A stretch of 64,000 nucleotides of DNA from Barnesiella sp. WM24 (GTDB taxonomy: Bacteria > Bacteroidota > Bacteroidia > Bacteroidales > Muribaculaceae). Every line of letters begins with the position of its first letter. The first letter of the stretch is position 1. The DNA lies in NCBI RefSeq assembly GCF_004570975.1, contig NZ_SPPC01000008.1, positions 62,001 to 126,000 on the forward strand, given 5' to 3'. Below, piece by piece: positions 1-9,482 of this stretch. The translations under genes and the position numbers were made by a program. The notes beneath the pieces are model-generated. The model was not told where the DNA came from and made no database searches. It saw only the letters and a list, made by a program, of their open reading frames with translations.

Positions 1-142
1 TGGTGCCGTTGCCTACGGCGATTGCTGTGCCGCGAAGCGGTTTCTCCTTGGCTGAATCGGGGATTATGATACCTGAAAGGGTCTTTTCCTCTGCTGGAGT
101 GGGCTTGATGAGCACTCGGTCGGCAAGTGGTTTGATATTCAT
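1..142 (-). CDS. groES: GroES co-chaperonin, N-terminal part only
   Basis: This is the first 47 codons of GroES (Cpn10), the heptameric lid of the GroEL folding chamber in the cytoplasm; the rest runs off the left edge of the window. The translation begins [19 protein letters not shown] and continues through the family's [16 protein letters not shown] region, which contains the mobile loop that docks on GroEL, to [10 protein letters not shown]. The ATG is the only sensible start and the family N-terminus aligns directly with it. groEL would be expected further left on the same strand, but this is not visible. Identification is very secure; only completeness is limited. Confidence 0.96.
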   Translation of the reverse strand, partial: MNIKPLADRVLIKPTPAEEKTLSGIIIPDSAKEKPLRGTAIAVGNGT

Positions 143-395
143 GACTGTTGTTATTTAAAGTTTGATTATGTTATTTAGTTTTATTTTCTGTTATACGATA
201 TAGCATATTTTGTGCCAAATCCTTTTTCTGACATGACGGTTGACAAAATGTCACCCTGCCGCTTTGCACTATATATCTCAACAATAGTGACTGCGCGCAG
301 GTTCATCGGCTATAATATAATAATGTGAAATAAATGTTGTGATGTCATGTGAGGGCGCGTAAATGTCAGTTTGTCATTTTTTGTAAGCCTGCCGG
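143..395. promoter_or_regulatory. Intergenic region upstream of groES with repeated TGACA/TGTCA
   Basis: This gap lies between the groES start and the ribBA terminator. No gene or RNA was recognised. I see no CIRCE operator and no clear TAnnTTTG box facing groES. It holds six copies of the pentamer TGACA or its complement TGTCA, at about 229, 241, 249, 343, 364 and 372. The first and third form an inverted pair, TGACAT...ATGTCA. A heat-shock control role is only a guess from the position. Confidence 0.4.
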
Positions 396-437
396 TTAAA
401 AAGACAGTCTCATGTCAATGGTTTTGACATGAGACTG
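396..437 (-). terminator. Intrinsic terminator of the ribBA transcript
   Basis: A perfect 14-bp stem (405-418 with 424-437) closes a 5-base loop. Read on the minus strand it is followed by TCTTTTTAA. It sits 28 bases beyond the ribBA stop codon. Confidence 0.85.
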
Positions 438-464
438 CGTTATATCGGTTTCCGTGTCGGATGC

Positions 465-1709
465 TTACATGTGTAGGTCGTGCAGGTCGTGACCCATACG
501 CTCTTTTTTTGTGCGCATGTAGCGGAGGTTATATTCGTTAGGTTTCACCTCGATGGGCACATTGTCAGTGATTTCAAGCCCGTAGGCCTCAAGCCCTACA
601 CGCTTTACGGGATTGTTGGTCATGAGCCTCATCTTGCGTATGCCTATTTCACGCAATATCTGGGCTCCGACTCCATAGTCGCGTTCGTCGGCGAGGTGTC
701 CGAGGCAGATGTTGGCGTCTACAGTGTCCATGCCGCCTTCCTGAAGCTTGTAGGCCTTCATCTTCTCCATCAGTCCTATGCCTCTGCCTTCCTGGTTCAG
801 ATAGATTACTGCGCCTCGTCCTTCTTTTTCAATCATCTGCAAGGCGCGGTGGAGCTGCTCGCCGCAGTCGCAGCGTTGCGAGCCGAATATGTCGCCTGTC
901 GCACATGATGAGTGTACTCTTACGAGCACCGGCTCGTCGCTTGAAGTGATGTCGCCTTTGATGATAGCGATATGTTCAAGCCCGTTGCTTTTCTGACGGA
1001 ACGGAATCAGACGGAAATGCCCGTATTCCGTGGGCATGTCGACTTCGACACCCTTCTCGACAAGCGACTCCTGCTTGAGCCTGTAGGCAATCAGGTCTTT
1101 TATTGATATGAGTTTCATGCCCCATTCGTCGGCGAGCTTTCTCAGCTCGGGCAGGCGTGCCATTGTTCCGTCGTCGCTCATTATCTCCATAAGCGCGGCT
1201 GCAGGGTATAGACCTGCGAGGCGTGACAGGTCGACGGCGGCTTCAGTGTGTCCGGCGCGTCTTAACACTCCTTTATCCTGGGCATAGAGTGGATTGATGT
1301 GACCCGGTCTGCCGAATGTCTCCGGCTTGGAAGCGGGGTCGGCAAGGGCGCGTATCGTCGCAGCGCGGTCTTCGATGCTGACACCGGTGGAGCATCCTTC
1401 GAGCTTGTCGACGGTGACTGTAAACGGAGTCCCGAGCATTGATGTATTGTTGTCGACCTGATGGGGCAGCTCAAGCTCTTCGCAGCGTGAGATGGTGAGC
1501 GGCACACAGAGCACACCTCTGGCATGTTTCAGCATGAAGTTCACTTGCTCGGGAGTGATTTTTTCGGCGGCTACAATCAGGTCGCCCTCGTTTTCCCTGT
1601 CTTCGTCATCAACCACGATTACAAATTTTCCTTCACGAAAATCCTTTAATGCGTCTTCGATTGAGTCAAGTCTTATTTTGTCCATATGTGATTTAGGTGT
1701 TAATGTCAT
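465..1709 (-). CDS. ribBA: Bifunctional 3,4-dihydroxy-2-butanone-4-phosphate synthase / GTP cyclohydrolase II
   Basis: This enzyme carries out both entry steps of riboflavin synthesis: it makes dihydroxybutanone phosphate from ribulose 5-phosphate and opens the imidazole ring of GTP. The RibB domain covers about residues 10-210, with the acidic metal site [10 protein letters not shown] at 34-43 and the conserved GRPGHINPL at 133-141. The RibA domain follows with the zinc cysteines C269, C280 and C282 and the [11 protein letters not shown] motif at 303-313, so both halves look active. The start at 1709 overlaps the end of the upstream permease by 17 bases but has a strong GGAGG nine bases ahead. 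A second ATG nine codons in (1685) would avoid the overlap and lacks such a site. It is co-transcribed with the permease. Confidence 0.97.
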   Translation of the reverse strand: MTLTPKSHMDKIRLDSIEDALKDFREGKFVIVVDDEDRENEGDLIVAAEKITPEQVNFMLKHARGVLCVPLTISRCEELELPHQVDNNTSMLGTPFTVTVDKLEGCSTGVSIEDRAATIRALADPASKPETFGRPGHINPLYAQDKGVLRRAGHTEAAVDLSRLAGLYPAAALMEIMSDDGTMARLPELRKLADEWGMKLISIKDLIAYRLKQESLVEKGVEVDMPTEYGHFRLIPFRQKSNGLEHIAIIKGDITSSDEPVLVRVHSSCATGDIFGSQRCDCGEQLHRALQMIEKEGRGAVIYLNQEGRGIGLMEKMKAYKLQEGGMDTVDANICLGHLADERDYGVGAQILREIGIRKMRLMTNNPVKRVGLEAYGLEITDNVPIEVKPNEYNLRYMRTKKERMGHDLHDLHM

Positions 1710-3621
1710 TAGTGTTAACCTCCAAGAGGGCTATAAGTTCGTTGTCGGTAGTGATAATATGCTCAAGTTCCTCTTTCAGCTTGCGCTGGCAACGGGTGCC
1801 CCAGAGGTAGATGGGGATTCCTACGGGGAATATTGCGATGAAAGACCATCCGATCGCTTTATAGTCGGTGGGGTGATAAAACCACAGGCTTCTCATTACG
1901 GGGAGTTCCATCAGCTTCAATATGACGACGCGGTTTCGCGAGTTTGCCATGTAGTCGACTGTCTGTTCAAGCATCGCGTTTATGGAGTGTATCTCGCGTC
2001 GGTCATAGCCGTTCAGCCAATAATTGACATAAGATTCTCTTCCCGGATAACGGTCTATGAACTCGCGGCACATCTTTGACAGCGCCGTGATTTTTTCCTT
2101 GGCGGTGGTGATGTCGACTTCATCGATTACGACTTCTTTTACTGTCAGGTTGCGGGTCTCGCCTTTGCCAAACAGTTTTCTGAAGAAGTTGACGTAAGCG
2201 TCCTTGTTGAACACTGCAGAGTCGTTAACCGCCTTGTAGGTGAGAAATATACCCAACGGTAGCAATACGAATGTCGACAGCCATATTCCTTCCCACACTT
2301 CGACATGTCCGTCGCGTGCAAGCTTGTAGCCGGAGTTGTCAATAATGTAATATATGATAAACAGTATTACCGAGATTACGAGAGGCATGCCGAGACCTCC
2401 TTTGCGGATGATGGCTCCAAGCGGGGCGCCAATGAAGAAAAACACAAGACACGCCACTGACAGGGTGAATTTTTTCATCATCTCGATTCCGTGGCGGCGT
2501 ATTGTGGTGCGGTCATCGTTCATCGCAAATGATTTGAACTCGTAGTCCTGCTTTGCGCGTCGCGCTTTTGATAGCGCCTGGTTTATGTAGGATTTTGCAA
2601 ATGCAGGATTGGTCCCGCGGAATATTGAATCGATGTCTACGGGGCGGTCAAGCGAGACTTCGGTCTGCTGACGTCGTTCCATGCCATTGGGGGTGCGGAC
2701 GGTAGTGTAGTAGCTTATCCCGAGGTATGGTATTTCACGCAAGGCCTTTCCATAGATGTCGCCCACACTGTCGACACGCGCGTTTACGGAGTCGATAGTA
2801 GCCTGCAGCTCCTTGATATTTTTCCCGACATACTGGTTACGCATGCCGCTTTCATCCATGCGGTTAAAGTTGGCGTCAAATGTGATTAACACCTCTTTGT
2901 CGTCAAATGACTCGCGGCGATAAGGCACATTGTTTGACGATATGCCGCTTTGCTCGCGCAGGTTCTCAAACTGTTCCCCTTGCCAGAGCTTTAGGAAAAG
3001 GTGAGACTTGTCGTCGGTCATTGACATCTTACCTGAGTCGGCATATATTATGGTGGCATTGTCGGAACCCTTGCTTACGTTGTATATAAGCAGGTTATGC
3101 AATACTCCTGTTTCCTGGTCTTTTTTCTCCACAAAAAGGTTAAAACCCGGTATCTGGTCGTAAAACACGCCTTCCGGTATGTCAAGTTCAGGCGATTTCT
3201 GTCTCATGGAGTAGAGCAGGGTCCACATCTTTGTCTGCGCGATAGGCAGCACATTGTTCTGGAAGAAAAACGCGCCGATTGCCACAAATACCATAAGGAC
3301 TATGAGCGGGCGCATGGAGCGGATGAGCGACACACCGGACGCTTTCATAGCGGTAAGCTCAAATTGCTCGCCAAGATTGCCGAATGTCATGAGCGATGCA
3401 AGAAGTATGGCGAGAGGTAGCGCAAGCGGCACCATTGTCAATGCCGCATAGAAAAACAGTTCTCCGATTACGCTCATTTCAAGCCCCTTGCCTACGAGGT
3501 CGTCGATGTAGCGCCATAGAAATTGCATCAACACGATGAAGAGGCATATAAAGAATGTCATCATGAACAGAGGCAGGAAGCTCTGGAGCATGAACAGATA
3601 TAGTCGCTTTATTCTAAACAT
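1693..3621 (-). CDS. LptF/LptG-family (YjgP/YjgQ) lipopolysaccharide export permease, long form
   Basis: This is an inner-membrane permease of the family that, with LptB, extracts lipopolysaccharide from the inner membrane. Hydrophobic spans are visible near residues 10-35, 55-80 and 100-125. A large soluble section (about 130-380), matching the periplasmic jelly-roll, comes next, followed by three spans between about 385 and 460. At 642 residues it is much longer than E. coli LptF or LptG (about 360). The extra part is a soluble C-terminal region of some 130 residues and a seventh hydrophobic segment near 595-615. Whether it acts as LptF or LptG cannot be told. It has its own promoter and leads into ribBA. 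An lptB gene lies at 35.3-36.1 kb. Confidence 0.85.
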   Translation of the reverse strand: MFRIKRLYLFMLQSFLPLFMMTFFICLFIVLMQFLWRYIDDLVGKGLEMSVIGELFFYAALTMVPLALPLAILLASLMTFGNLGEQFELTAMKASGVSLIRSMRPLIVLMVFVAIGAFFFQNNVLPIAQTKMWTLLYSMRQKSPELDIPEGVFYDQIPGFNLFVEKKDQETGVLHNLLIYNVSKGSDNATIIYADSGKMSMTDDKSHLFLKLWQGEQFENLREQSGISSNNVPYRRESFDDKEVLITFDANFNRMDESGMRNQYVGKNIKELQATIDSVNARVDSVGDIYGKALREIPYLGISYYTTVRTPNGMERRQQTEVSLDRPVDIDSIFRGTNPAFAKSYINQALSKARRAKQDYEFKSFAMNDDRTTIRRHGIEMMKKFTLSVACLVFFFIGAPLGAIIRKGGLGMPLVISVILFIIYYIIDNSGYKLARDGHVEVWEGIWLSTFVLLPLGIFLTYKAVNDSAVFNKDAYVNFFRKLFGKGETRNLTVKEVVIDEVDITTAKEKITALSKMCREFIDRYPGRESYVNYWLNGYDRREIHSINAMLEQTVDYMANSRNRVVILKLMELPVMRSLWFYHPTDYKAIGWSFIAIFPVGIPIYLWGTRCQRKLKEELEHIITTDNELIALLEVNTNDINT

Positions 3622-3644
3622 CGGGTTAATTGATTTTCAGCCGG

Positions 3645-3675
3645 CAAAGTTACAATAATTAATGTATTCATGCAA
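3645..3675 (-). promoter_or_regulatory. Promoter of the permease-ribBA operon
   Basis: On the minus strand a TTG (-33 box, 3675-3673) lies 20 bases ahead of TAACTTTG (-7 box, 3652-3645), 24 bases before the permease ATG. This matches the Bacteroidetes primary-sigma consensus. Confidence 0.7.
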
Positions 3676-3682
3676 TTAATTG

Positions 3683-4561
3683 CTATGTTGCTGATGCGCC
3701 GGCGCGGAAAGCGCGGGGCGACATTCCTGTCAGATGCTTGAAATATTTGCCGAAAAATGACTGGTTGGGGAAGTTCAGTTTGGTGCTTACTTCCTGGATG
3801 GTGAGTCCGGTGTTCTGTAATAACAGCTTTGCCTCAAGAATCACGTAAGAGTCTATCCATTCGCCGGCGGTCCTTCCGCTGGCATCTTTTACTGTGGCTG
3901 ACAGGTGTTTGGGCGACACACACAACTTTCCCGCATAATAGGCTACCGAGCGTTCTTTGGTGCAGTTAGCCTCTACCTCTTGCAGGAATTTGTAAAACAG
4001 CGCGTCTCTTCTGCGTGTCATCGCTGCCGCGTCGATACTGTGGTAAGAGCTGTAAAGCCCCAGCGTCTCGTAAAACATGGCCTCGATTACCGAGCGAATG
4101 ACTTTGTCGCGATATTGGTGTCCGGCGCTGTAAGCCTTGCGCCTGAGCAGGGCGCGAAGCTCTATCTGGCTTGCCGCGTCTTCAGCAGAAAGAGTGATTA
4201 CGGGATTGTCGCGAAACAGGGTGAAACAAGGAAGCATCTTGGAGAATGTCGATATTGAGTCACCGAAAAATTTAGTGCTTACGACAATGAAATGCCCCTT
4301 GAAGTTTTCGGAGGCTTTGTAGCTGCGCAATACGTGTCCGGGCTTGAGTATCATAAGCATGCGCCCGGTCAATTGCCGGCTCGTGGAGTCGTAATCTATG
4401 GAAAGAGAGCCGTCTTCACATAATATTGACAGGATAAAGTCAATTTTTGCCGGCAGTTTCATCCCCTTGATGTCATCAAGGGAGTCAATCACGGCTATGT
4501 CATCGATATAAGCCGCAATTTCCGAAGAGGGTGGTATGTGGTCTATCGTTGTTATGCTCAT
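3683..4561 (-). CDS. AraC-family transcriptional regulator
   Basis: This is a DNA-binding regulator with an N-terminal ligand-pocket-like domain (about residues 1-170) and a C-terminal AraC double helix-turn-helix domain (about 185-285). The second helix-turn-helix carries the typical LNFPNQSFFGKYFKHLTGMS sequence, matching the family's FxxxSxFxRxFKxxxGxxP. The N-terminal domain resembles the cupin-like sensor of Bacteroidetes AraC proteins, and its inducer cannot be predicted. It is a single gene with a possible -7 box (TATCTTTG, 4605-4598). The neighbours give no clear target: a restriction-modification system lies upstream and the permease downstream. Confidence 0.9.
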   Translation of the reverse strand: MSITTIDHIPPSSEIAAYIDDIAVIDSLDDIKGMKLPAKIDFILSILCEDGSLSIDYDSTSRQLTGRMLMILKPGHVLRSYKASENFKGHFIVVSTKFFGDSISTFSKMLPCFTLFRDNPVITLSAEDAASQIELRALLRRKAYSAGHQYRDKVIRSVIEAMFYETLGLYSSYHSIDAAAMTRRRDALFYKFLQEVEANCTKERSVAYYAGKLCVSPKHLSATVKDASGRTAGEWIDSYVILEAKLLLQNTGLTIQEVSTKLNFPNQSFFGKYFKHLTGMSPRAFRAGASAT

Positions 4562-4694
4562 GGTGTGAATTACGCAGTGTTACGGTTACTTCTATTACAA
4601 AGATAAGGAGAGTTGCCAACATAAGAATGGATTTAGACAGAAAAATGTTGACAAGTATCCTTGATGGCAATACTTAGATTATTAAGTCGCGCTC

Positions 4695-5705
4695 TCAGTC
4701 TTGATAGTTTACGCCACTTCTGTCAAGCGCACCACGGATACTCATTGCCACATGATAGGCAAGGTTTATCGGCACGGCATTGCCTATCATCTTATATCCC
4801 ATGTTGACGTCAGTATAGAGGAATATGTGGTCGTCAGGGAATGTCTGTATCCTGGCTACCTCACGTACTGACATTCGTCGATACAGATGTTCCTTACCCG
4901 GGACAAAGATTTGTTCATTTTTTTCAACTTTAATCATTTTTGGTGCCTGAGGATGAAGCTGACACTGGCGACCGCTCGCCTGGACGGTAAAACCAGGCTC
5001 ATCCCAACTCCTCACTCTATTGCGTGACATGAATATCGGAGAGTAAGAACCTATGAAATATTCATGGTTGGGAACAGCACATCTGTTCCCGTTTGTCCGA
5101 TTCTTTTCAAGGGCGGGAATAGCATTATCTTTTAAGTCCCATATGCATTCACGTAGTGTCGGTTTGTGTGTGCATGGAACTGGATACTCGAAGTTGTGAA
5201 TATTTAGATCTTTACGGAATCCGATATAGAAAACGCGGTCGCGGTCTTCAGGTACATCAAAGTCATTGGCATTAAGCATCTTGAGGTTGACGTCATATCC
5301 CGCTTCGTCAAAAAGTTGCAAAAAGCCTATGACGGCTTCGGAATGACGTTTAGCCAACATACCCGAGACATTCTCTGCGACAAAGAATAATGGTTGAACA
5401 GTTTTCAAGATCCTGATATACTCGTAAAACAGCTGTCCACGCGCATCCTTTATCCCTTTAAGGCTGCCTGCCTCGCTCCATGACTGGCAAGGAGGTCCCC
5501 CTATAATACCTGTAACATGTTTGGGAAACTCGTTATCTCTTACGTTTCTGATGTCACCTTCGATTAGATGCGTATCAGGGAAATTGACCCTGAATGTCGG
5601 GCAGATTTTAGGGTCAAACTCGTTTGCTACAATCGTGCGGAAGCCTGCATTGTGAAAACCTTTGTCAAGACCGCCGGCTCCGGAAAATAAACTAATTAGG
5701 TTCAT
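4695..5705 (-). CDS. DNA cytosine-5 methyltransferase, HaeIII-like (predicted GGCC)
   Basis: This enzyme methylates cytosine at carbon 5 and protects host DNA from the partner nuclease. All key motifs are present: the S-adenosylmethionine loop LFSGAGGLD (6-14), the catalytic GGPPCQSW with nucleophile C73, ENV (111-113), [10 protein letters not shown] (155-164) and the C-terminal GNAVP (308-312). The target-recognition region, including [20 protein letters not shown] and [17 protein letters not shown], closely follows what I recall of M.HaeIII, which modifies GGCC. The specificity is therefore predicted by similarity, not shown. Its ATG overlaps the stop of the endonuclease gene in a TAATG junction, so the two genes are translated as a pair. 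The region is more A+T-rich than its surroundings, consistent with transfer. Confidence 0.93.
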   Translation of the reverse strand: MNLISLFSGAGGLDKGFHNAGFRTIVANEFDPKICPTFRVNFPDTHLIEGDIRNVRDNEFPKHVTGIIGGPPCQSWSEAGSLKGIKDARGQLFYEYIRILKTVQPLFFVAENVSGMLAKRHSEAVIGFLQLFDEAGYDVNLKMLNANDFDVPEDRDRVFYIGFRKDLNIHNFEYPVPCTHKPTLRECIWDLKDNAIPALEKNRTNGNRCAVPNHEYFIGSYSPIFMSRNRVRSWDEPGFTVQASGRQCQLHPQAPKMIKVEKNEQIFVPGKEHLYRRMSVREVARIQTFPDDHIFLYTDVNMGYKMIGNAVPINLAYHVAMSIRGALDRSGVNYQD

Positions 5706-6559
5706 TAATAATAATATACAATAAGCTTGGAGTTTATGTATTTGGCTGGATTCTTCGGATCTGCTATCTTTTGATCAGATATTGATACCCTATTCTTCAT
5801 GCAGAATTTTTCAAACTCATCAGTGTTTTCAAATTCATCGTACTTGTACTTGGGAATCAATGCGGTCAGTTTGAACGTGTAGCCTTTTATTTCTTTTGTC
5901 AAATCTTTAAAAAGTTGAAATGGAGTATCAATTAGCCACATGCCACGTACCCTAAGATCTGATATCCCAAGGTGGTCGACCTTGTTGATTCTTGCAAGTT
6001 CACCGGTTTCTGCAACTGTCACTTCTTCAATCAATTTGATGCCATCCTTTATTGCATTCTCTACTTTTTCATAGATTTCATGGGTGTCGCAATACAAGTC
6101 ACCATATACAAAGAATATGTCTTGTAATTCTTCGTTCTCTACTGCTCCAACAACGTAAAGCATGTCTTTCTCTTCCCAGTCTTCTTCGCAATCGCGGCAT
6201 GCTTTACATATCTTTGGATTGTCACGGCGAAGCTTGTTTTTGGGATAGCTGCTGTTCAATTGGAGTTGAGCGGCGCCAATGGTTTTTATTTTCTTTATTT
6301 CAATAGCATCACTGTTGGTAAGAATTGCATCCGGTGGATTTGTATTGTTGCCGATATAGGAAAATGTTTCATTGTGAGCCTGCCGAATAGATTGATAGTC
6401 TTGTCCTAAGCAGTTTGCAAAGGCATCCTTTACATAATCCTCAAGGGCAGCCCCCATCTGGTTCGCTCTATTCTGGATATTTTCCTGCCGATTTTCAGCC
6501 ACTTTGAGTGAAGACCTGTTTACAATTGCCTGTATGGCTGTCAGTATATTGCCGCCCAT
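5705..6559 (-). CDS. Type II restriction endonuclease, NgoPII-like (predicted GGCC)
   Basis: This is the nuclease half of the restriction-modification pair. The protein has 284 residues, near the size of R.NgoPII. It carries a PD-(D/E)xK active site: D77 in NPPDAI, then E87 and K89 in DAIEIKK. Other segments match the NgoPII family as I recall it, such as [10 protein letters not shown] (37-46), [10 protein letters not shown] and DLRVRGMW. A cysteine cluster at C118, C121 and C124 may hold a metal or simply be structural. NgoPII cuts GGCC, which agrees with the HaeIII-like methyltransferase next door. The nuclease comes first in the operon, with no controller (C) protein visible. Low G+C suggests acquisition from elsewhere. 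Confidence 0.88.
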   Translation of the reverse strand: MGGNILTAIQAIVNRSSLKVAENRQENIQNRANQMGAALEDYVKDAFANCLGQDYQSIRQAHNETFSYIGNNTNPPDAILTNSDAIEIKKIKTIGAAQLQLNSSYPKNKLRRDNPKICKACRDCEEDWEEKDMLYVVGAVENEELQDIFFVYGDLYCDTHEIYEKVENAIKDGIKLIEEVTVAETGELARINKVDHLGISDLRVRGMWLIDTPFQLFKDLTKEIKGYTFKLTALIPKYKYDEFENTDEFEKFCMKNRVSISDQKIADPKNPAKYINSKLIVYYY

Positions 6560-6924
6560 ATTTTCTTTTGCTGTTATTTAAAATCTTAAACTGTTTTGGA
6601 TTTGGTGTAAAAGTAATAAATTTCTACAATATAGCACGATTTTTATATGGGGAAAGTTACAACATCCCTTTGTATTTTTTGAGAATCCATTAAATAATGC
6701 ATTGGTTGGTGCCTGTAACTATCTGTCTGTAAGTATTGCTTTGGGGGAAAAGCATGTTTTGGACTGTCTGTATTGTCATGTTTGAGTTAAGCTTGCTAAT
6801 GTAATAGAGCTGGTCGCGGAGATGAACAAAGAAGATGGCAAAGCAAAAAAAATAGAGCTTCTTTGGCAATATTCCGTGAAAAATGGCTATATTTACAACC
6901 AATAAATGATAAACCGGTGAAATT
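6560..6924. other. A+T-rich divergent intergenic region
   Basis: This 365-base gap lies between the endonuclease start (minus strand) and the DUF6377 regulator start (plus strand). It is clearly A+T-rich on the endonuclease side. A weak plus-strand promoter can be read as TTG (6863-6865), 22 bases, then TATATTTA (6888-6895). For the endonuclease only a poor TACTTTTA is seen. I see no RNA gene and no repeat. Confidence 0.4.
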
Positions 6925-8514
6925 GTGAAAAAGTGTGTTGCTATCCTTTTGCTGTCGATATTGTCAGTGTCAGGCCTCAGGCTTGGTGCTGCGCTTGATG
7001 TTAATGCGCCGGATGTGGAGAGTGAGCTTGAGCGGGTAGACAATGAGCTTGTCCGTCGTCATATATATCTGAAACGCCGCAGTTCTATGATTGATTCGCT
7101 CAATCGTCTTATCGTGGAGCTCCCTCGTCGCGATGTGCGCCGCCTTGACTTGATAATGCAGCTTGGCGACTGCTATACCGGTTATCTTACAGACTCTGCG
7201 ATAGTAAACTATGAGCGAGGCGAAATGCTGTCCAACAGGCTCGGCGAGCGTGACATGGCAATGAACTTCAGGCTCAAGCGTATTGCCGTGCTGCCGGTTG
7301 CCGGTCTTGGCGCAATGGCGGTGGAGATGTTTGAGTCTATTCCTATCGACTCGTTGAATCCCGAGTTGCGTCTTGTGGCTCTTGAATCAGGCCGACAGAT
7401 GTACAGCTATCAGGCTTCCTTTTTTGTCAATTACCGTGACGAGTATGACAGCTGGCTTGACAAGTCGATTGAGATACAGCGTCAGCTTGTCGACGAGCTG
7501 CCGGCCGGGTCGGAAAAATTTCTGCTTAACCAGGGTGAATACTTTTTCCTGACCGGAAAGCCTTCGGAGGCAAGGGCGGTGTTGCTTGATCTTCTTGACT
7601 CAATTCCGGGAAATACAAATATAGCCGCTCGCGCTTCCCACATAATAAGCCGTATATCAAAAAATCGCGGAGACACTGACTCTCATCTCTTTTATCTCGC
7701 AAAGTCGGCTGTCGCCGATATTCAGAGCGCCACGCGCGAGATGGTGTCGCTGCAGGAGCTTGGCATCGCTCTTTATGACCGGGAAGAGATAGGGCGGTTC
7801 TATGATTACCTGTCGGTCGCGCTCGCTTATGCTGTCGAGTGTAATGCGTCGATGCGTATGTTGCAGACATCGGAGGCGCTGCCTGTGATTGCCGCGGCTT
7901 ACCGGGATTCTTTGACGCTTAGCCGGCGAAGGCTTTACTTCGCGATAGTGGCGATGTCGCTTCTGCTTGTCGCGGTAATAGCTATTCTTGTCAAATTGCG
8001 CAAGGAAATGTCTCATATGGAGAAGCTCCAGATGGTGCTTGCCAATGCCAACCGCGTGAAGGAGATGTATATGAGCCAGTTTCTGAACCTGTGTACGATA
8101 TACATGAACAAGCTGAACCAGTTTTGTAAGATTGCGGAGCGCAAGATCTCGACCGGCCATGCCGACGACCTTTACAAGATGACCAAGTCAGGGCGTTTTG
8201 TCGAAGAGCAGAGCCAGGAGTTTTACGATACATTTGACAGGGCCTTTCTTCATATTTATCCTACATTTGTCGCCGATGTCAATTCGCTTCTGAAGCCCGA
8301 TGAAATAATCGTGCTGAAAGATGGCGAGCTGCTTAACACCGACCTGCGTATACTGGCGTTTATGAGGCTCGGGGTGGAGGAAAGCATCAGGATAGCGCAA
8401 GTGCTTAACTATTCGGTACATACAATCTATGCTTATCGCAACCGACTGAAGAACCGGGCAATCGACCGGGAGAATTTTGAATCGGATATAATGAAAATCG
8501 GGTCTCTCGGGTGA
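6925..8514 (+). CDS. DUF6377-type membrane regulator with TPR-like periplasmic domain and C-terminal HTH
   Basis: This looks like a one-piece membrane sensor-regulator of the kind common in Bacteroidetes. A signal-like segment spans residues 1-23. A helical, TPR-like extracytoplasmic domain covers about 25-330. One transmembrane helix follows at 337-357. The cytoplasmic part has a short coiled coil (360-400) and ends in a LuxR-like helix-turn-helix (about 472-512) with SIRIAQVLNYSVHTIYAYRNR. The signal and target genes are unknown. The start codon is GTG at 6925, chosen because it gives a clean signal sequence with KK near the N-terminus. The nitroreductase follows on the same strand after 55 bases. 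Confidence 0.82.
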   Translation: MKKCVAILLLSILSVSGLRLGAALDVNAPDVESELERVDNELVRRHIYLKRRSSMIDSLNRLIVELPRRDVRRLDLIMQLGDCYTGYLTDSAIVNYERGEMLSNRLGERDMAMNFRLKRIAVLPVAGLGAMAVEMFESIPIDSLNPELRLVALESGRQMYSYQASFFVNYRDEYDSWLDKSIEIQRQLVDELPAGSEKFLLNQGEYFFLTGKPSEARAVLLDLLDSIPGNTNIAARASHIISRISKNRGDTDSHLFYLAKSAVADIQSATREMVSLQELGIALYDREEIGRFYDYLSVALAYAVECNASMRMLQTSEALPVIAAAYRDSLTLSRRRLYFAIVAMSLLLVAVIAILVKLRKEMSHMEKLQMVLANANRVKEMYMSQFLNLCTIYMNKLNQFCKIAERKISTGHADDLYKMTKSGRFVEEQSQEFYDTFDRAFLHIYPTFVADVNSLLKPDEIIVLKDGELLNTDLRILAFMRLGVEESIRIAQVLNYSVHTIYAYRNRLKNRAIDRENFESDIMKIGSLG

Positions 8515-8569
8515 ACAAATTAAGTGGTAGGGATGTTAATTAACAGAATCGATTAATTCACATCGCTAC

Positions 8570-9316
8570 ATGAAAGATATAAAGTCAACATTACTTGAAC
8601 GACGCAGCATCCGTCGCTACGAGAGAGAGGATATTCCCGCCGAGTCTTTGGATTTTATCTATGAGGCTATCCGTAACACGCCTACAAGCTACAACGGACA
8701 GCAGTTTTCTGTGATTGATGTGGATGACCAGTCGGTTAAAGAGAAAATTTATGAACTTACCGGACAGAAACAGGTTAAGACTTGTCGTCATTTCTTTCTG
8801 TTTTGTGCCGATTATAATAAGATTACCGAGATTGCCGAAGCCAAGTCGATTGAATTGCCGGGCTTTCCGCTTACCGCCGACGGGGTGATTGTCGGGGTGG
8901 TGGATGCTACTCTTGCGATGATGAATGCACTTACAGCTGCCGAGGCATGCGGTCTCGGAACATGCCCTATCGGATATGCCAGAACGGCTGCGCCTGACGC
9001 TATCGCAAGATTGATGAAGCTTCCGCCGAAGGTGTTTGTCGTGTGTGGTCTTGCAATAGGAGTGCCCAGGGAAATGCCTGATATAAAGCCCAAGCAGCCT
9101 AAAGAACTGATGATTTTTAAGAATCGTTACAGGGAAGACAGTATGTTGCCTGACTTGATGGCATATGATAAAGAAATAACGAAATATAACGCCACGCGTT
9201 CCGGCACAAAGACCGATAATGACTGGGCGGAACACATTATATCTTACTATCGGGAGGCGATGTCATACAATACGCTTGACGCATTGCGCCGTAGGGGATT
9301 TGATGTGAGGTTCTGA
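8570..9316 (+). CDS. Nitroreductase-family FMN oxidoreductase
   Basis: This is a flavin enzyme likely to reduce nitro- or quinone-type compounds with NAD(P)H in the cytoplasm; the true substrate is unknown. It begins with the family's ERRSIRRYE sequence (residues 10-18), which contacts the FMN phosphate. It continues with TSYNGQQF (38-45), a second FMN-contact region, and the GLGTCPIGYAR segment near 123-133. At 248 residues it resembles the NfsA-type subgroup in length. No promoter was found in the short gap after the DUF6377 gene, so the two may be co-transcribed. A weak hairpin with TGCCGG arms follows the stop (about 9331-9356). Confidence 0.88.
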   Translation: MKDIKSTLLERRSIRRYEREDIPAESLDFIYEAIRNTPTSYNGQQFSVIDVDDQSVKEKIYELTGQKQVKTCRHFFLFCADYNKITEIAEAKSIELPGFPLTADGVIVGVVDATLAMMNALTAAEACGLGTCPIGYARTAAPDAIARLMKLPPKVFVVCGLAIGVPREMPDIKPKQPKELMIFKNRYREDSMLPDLMAYDKEITKYNATRSGTKTDNDWAEHIISYYREAMSYNTLDALRRRGFDVRF

Positions 9317-9457
9317 CAAGCAAATGATGTTGCCGGAGTCTGCACATGCGCCGGCATCGGGTCTTTCACCCAAGGAGATAACGCTCTCTTTTTAACCAAA
9401 AAGTGTTAATTAACAAAAATAATCAAATACACAAGCCGCTTTTTGTAAAATTAATAC

Positions 9458-9465
9458 TAATTTTG
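9458..9465 (+). promoter_or_regulatory. -7 box of the sensor kinase gene
   Basis: TAATTTTG lies 17 bases ahead of the kinase ATG. The T-rich stretch TTTTTG upstream is closer than the usual spacing, so the -33 box is uncertain. Confidence 0.5.
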
Positions 9466-9482
9466 CGCATCATTGTTATCCT

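Noticed and set aside
6560-6924. A controller (C) gene for the restriction-modification system
   Set aside because: No small helix-turn-helix frame exists in this gap on either strand.
6690-7043. A 117-codon minus-strand frame across the start of the DUF6377 gene
   Set aside because: It overlaps a well-supported gene on the other strand, its N-terminal half is the low-complexity Ser/Arg pattern of an antisense frame, and I recognise no domain in the rest.
9331-9371. A terminator after the nitroreductase gene
   Set aside because: Two short hairpins are possible (TGCCGG/CCGGCA and GGGT/ACCC) but neither is followed by a run of T.
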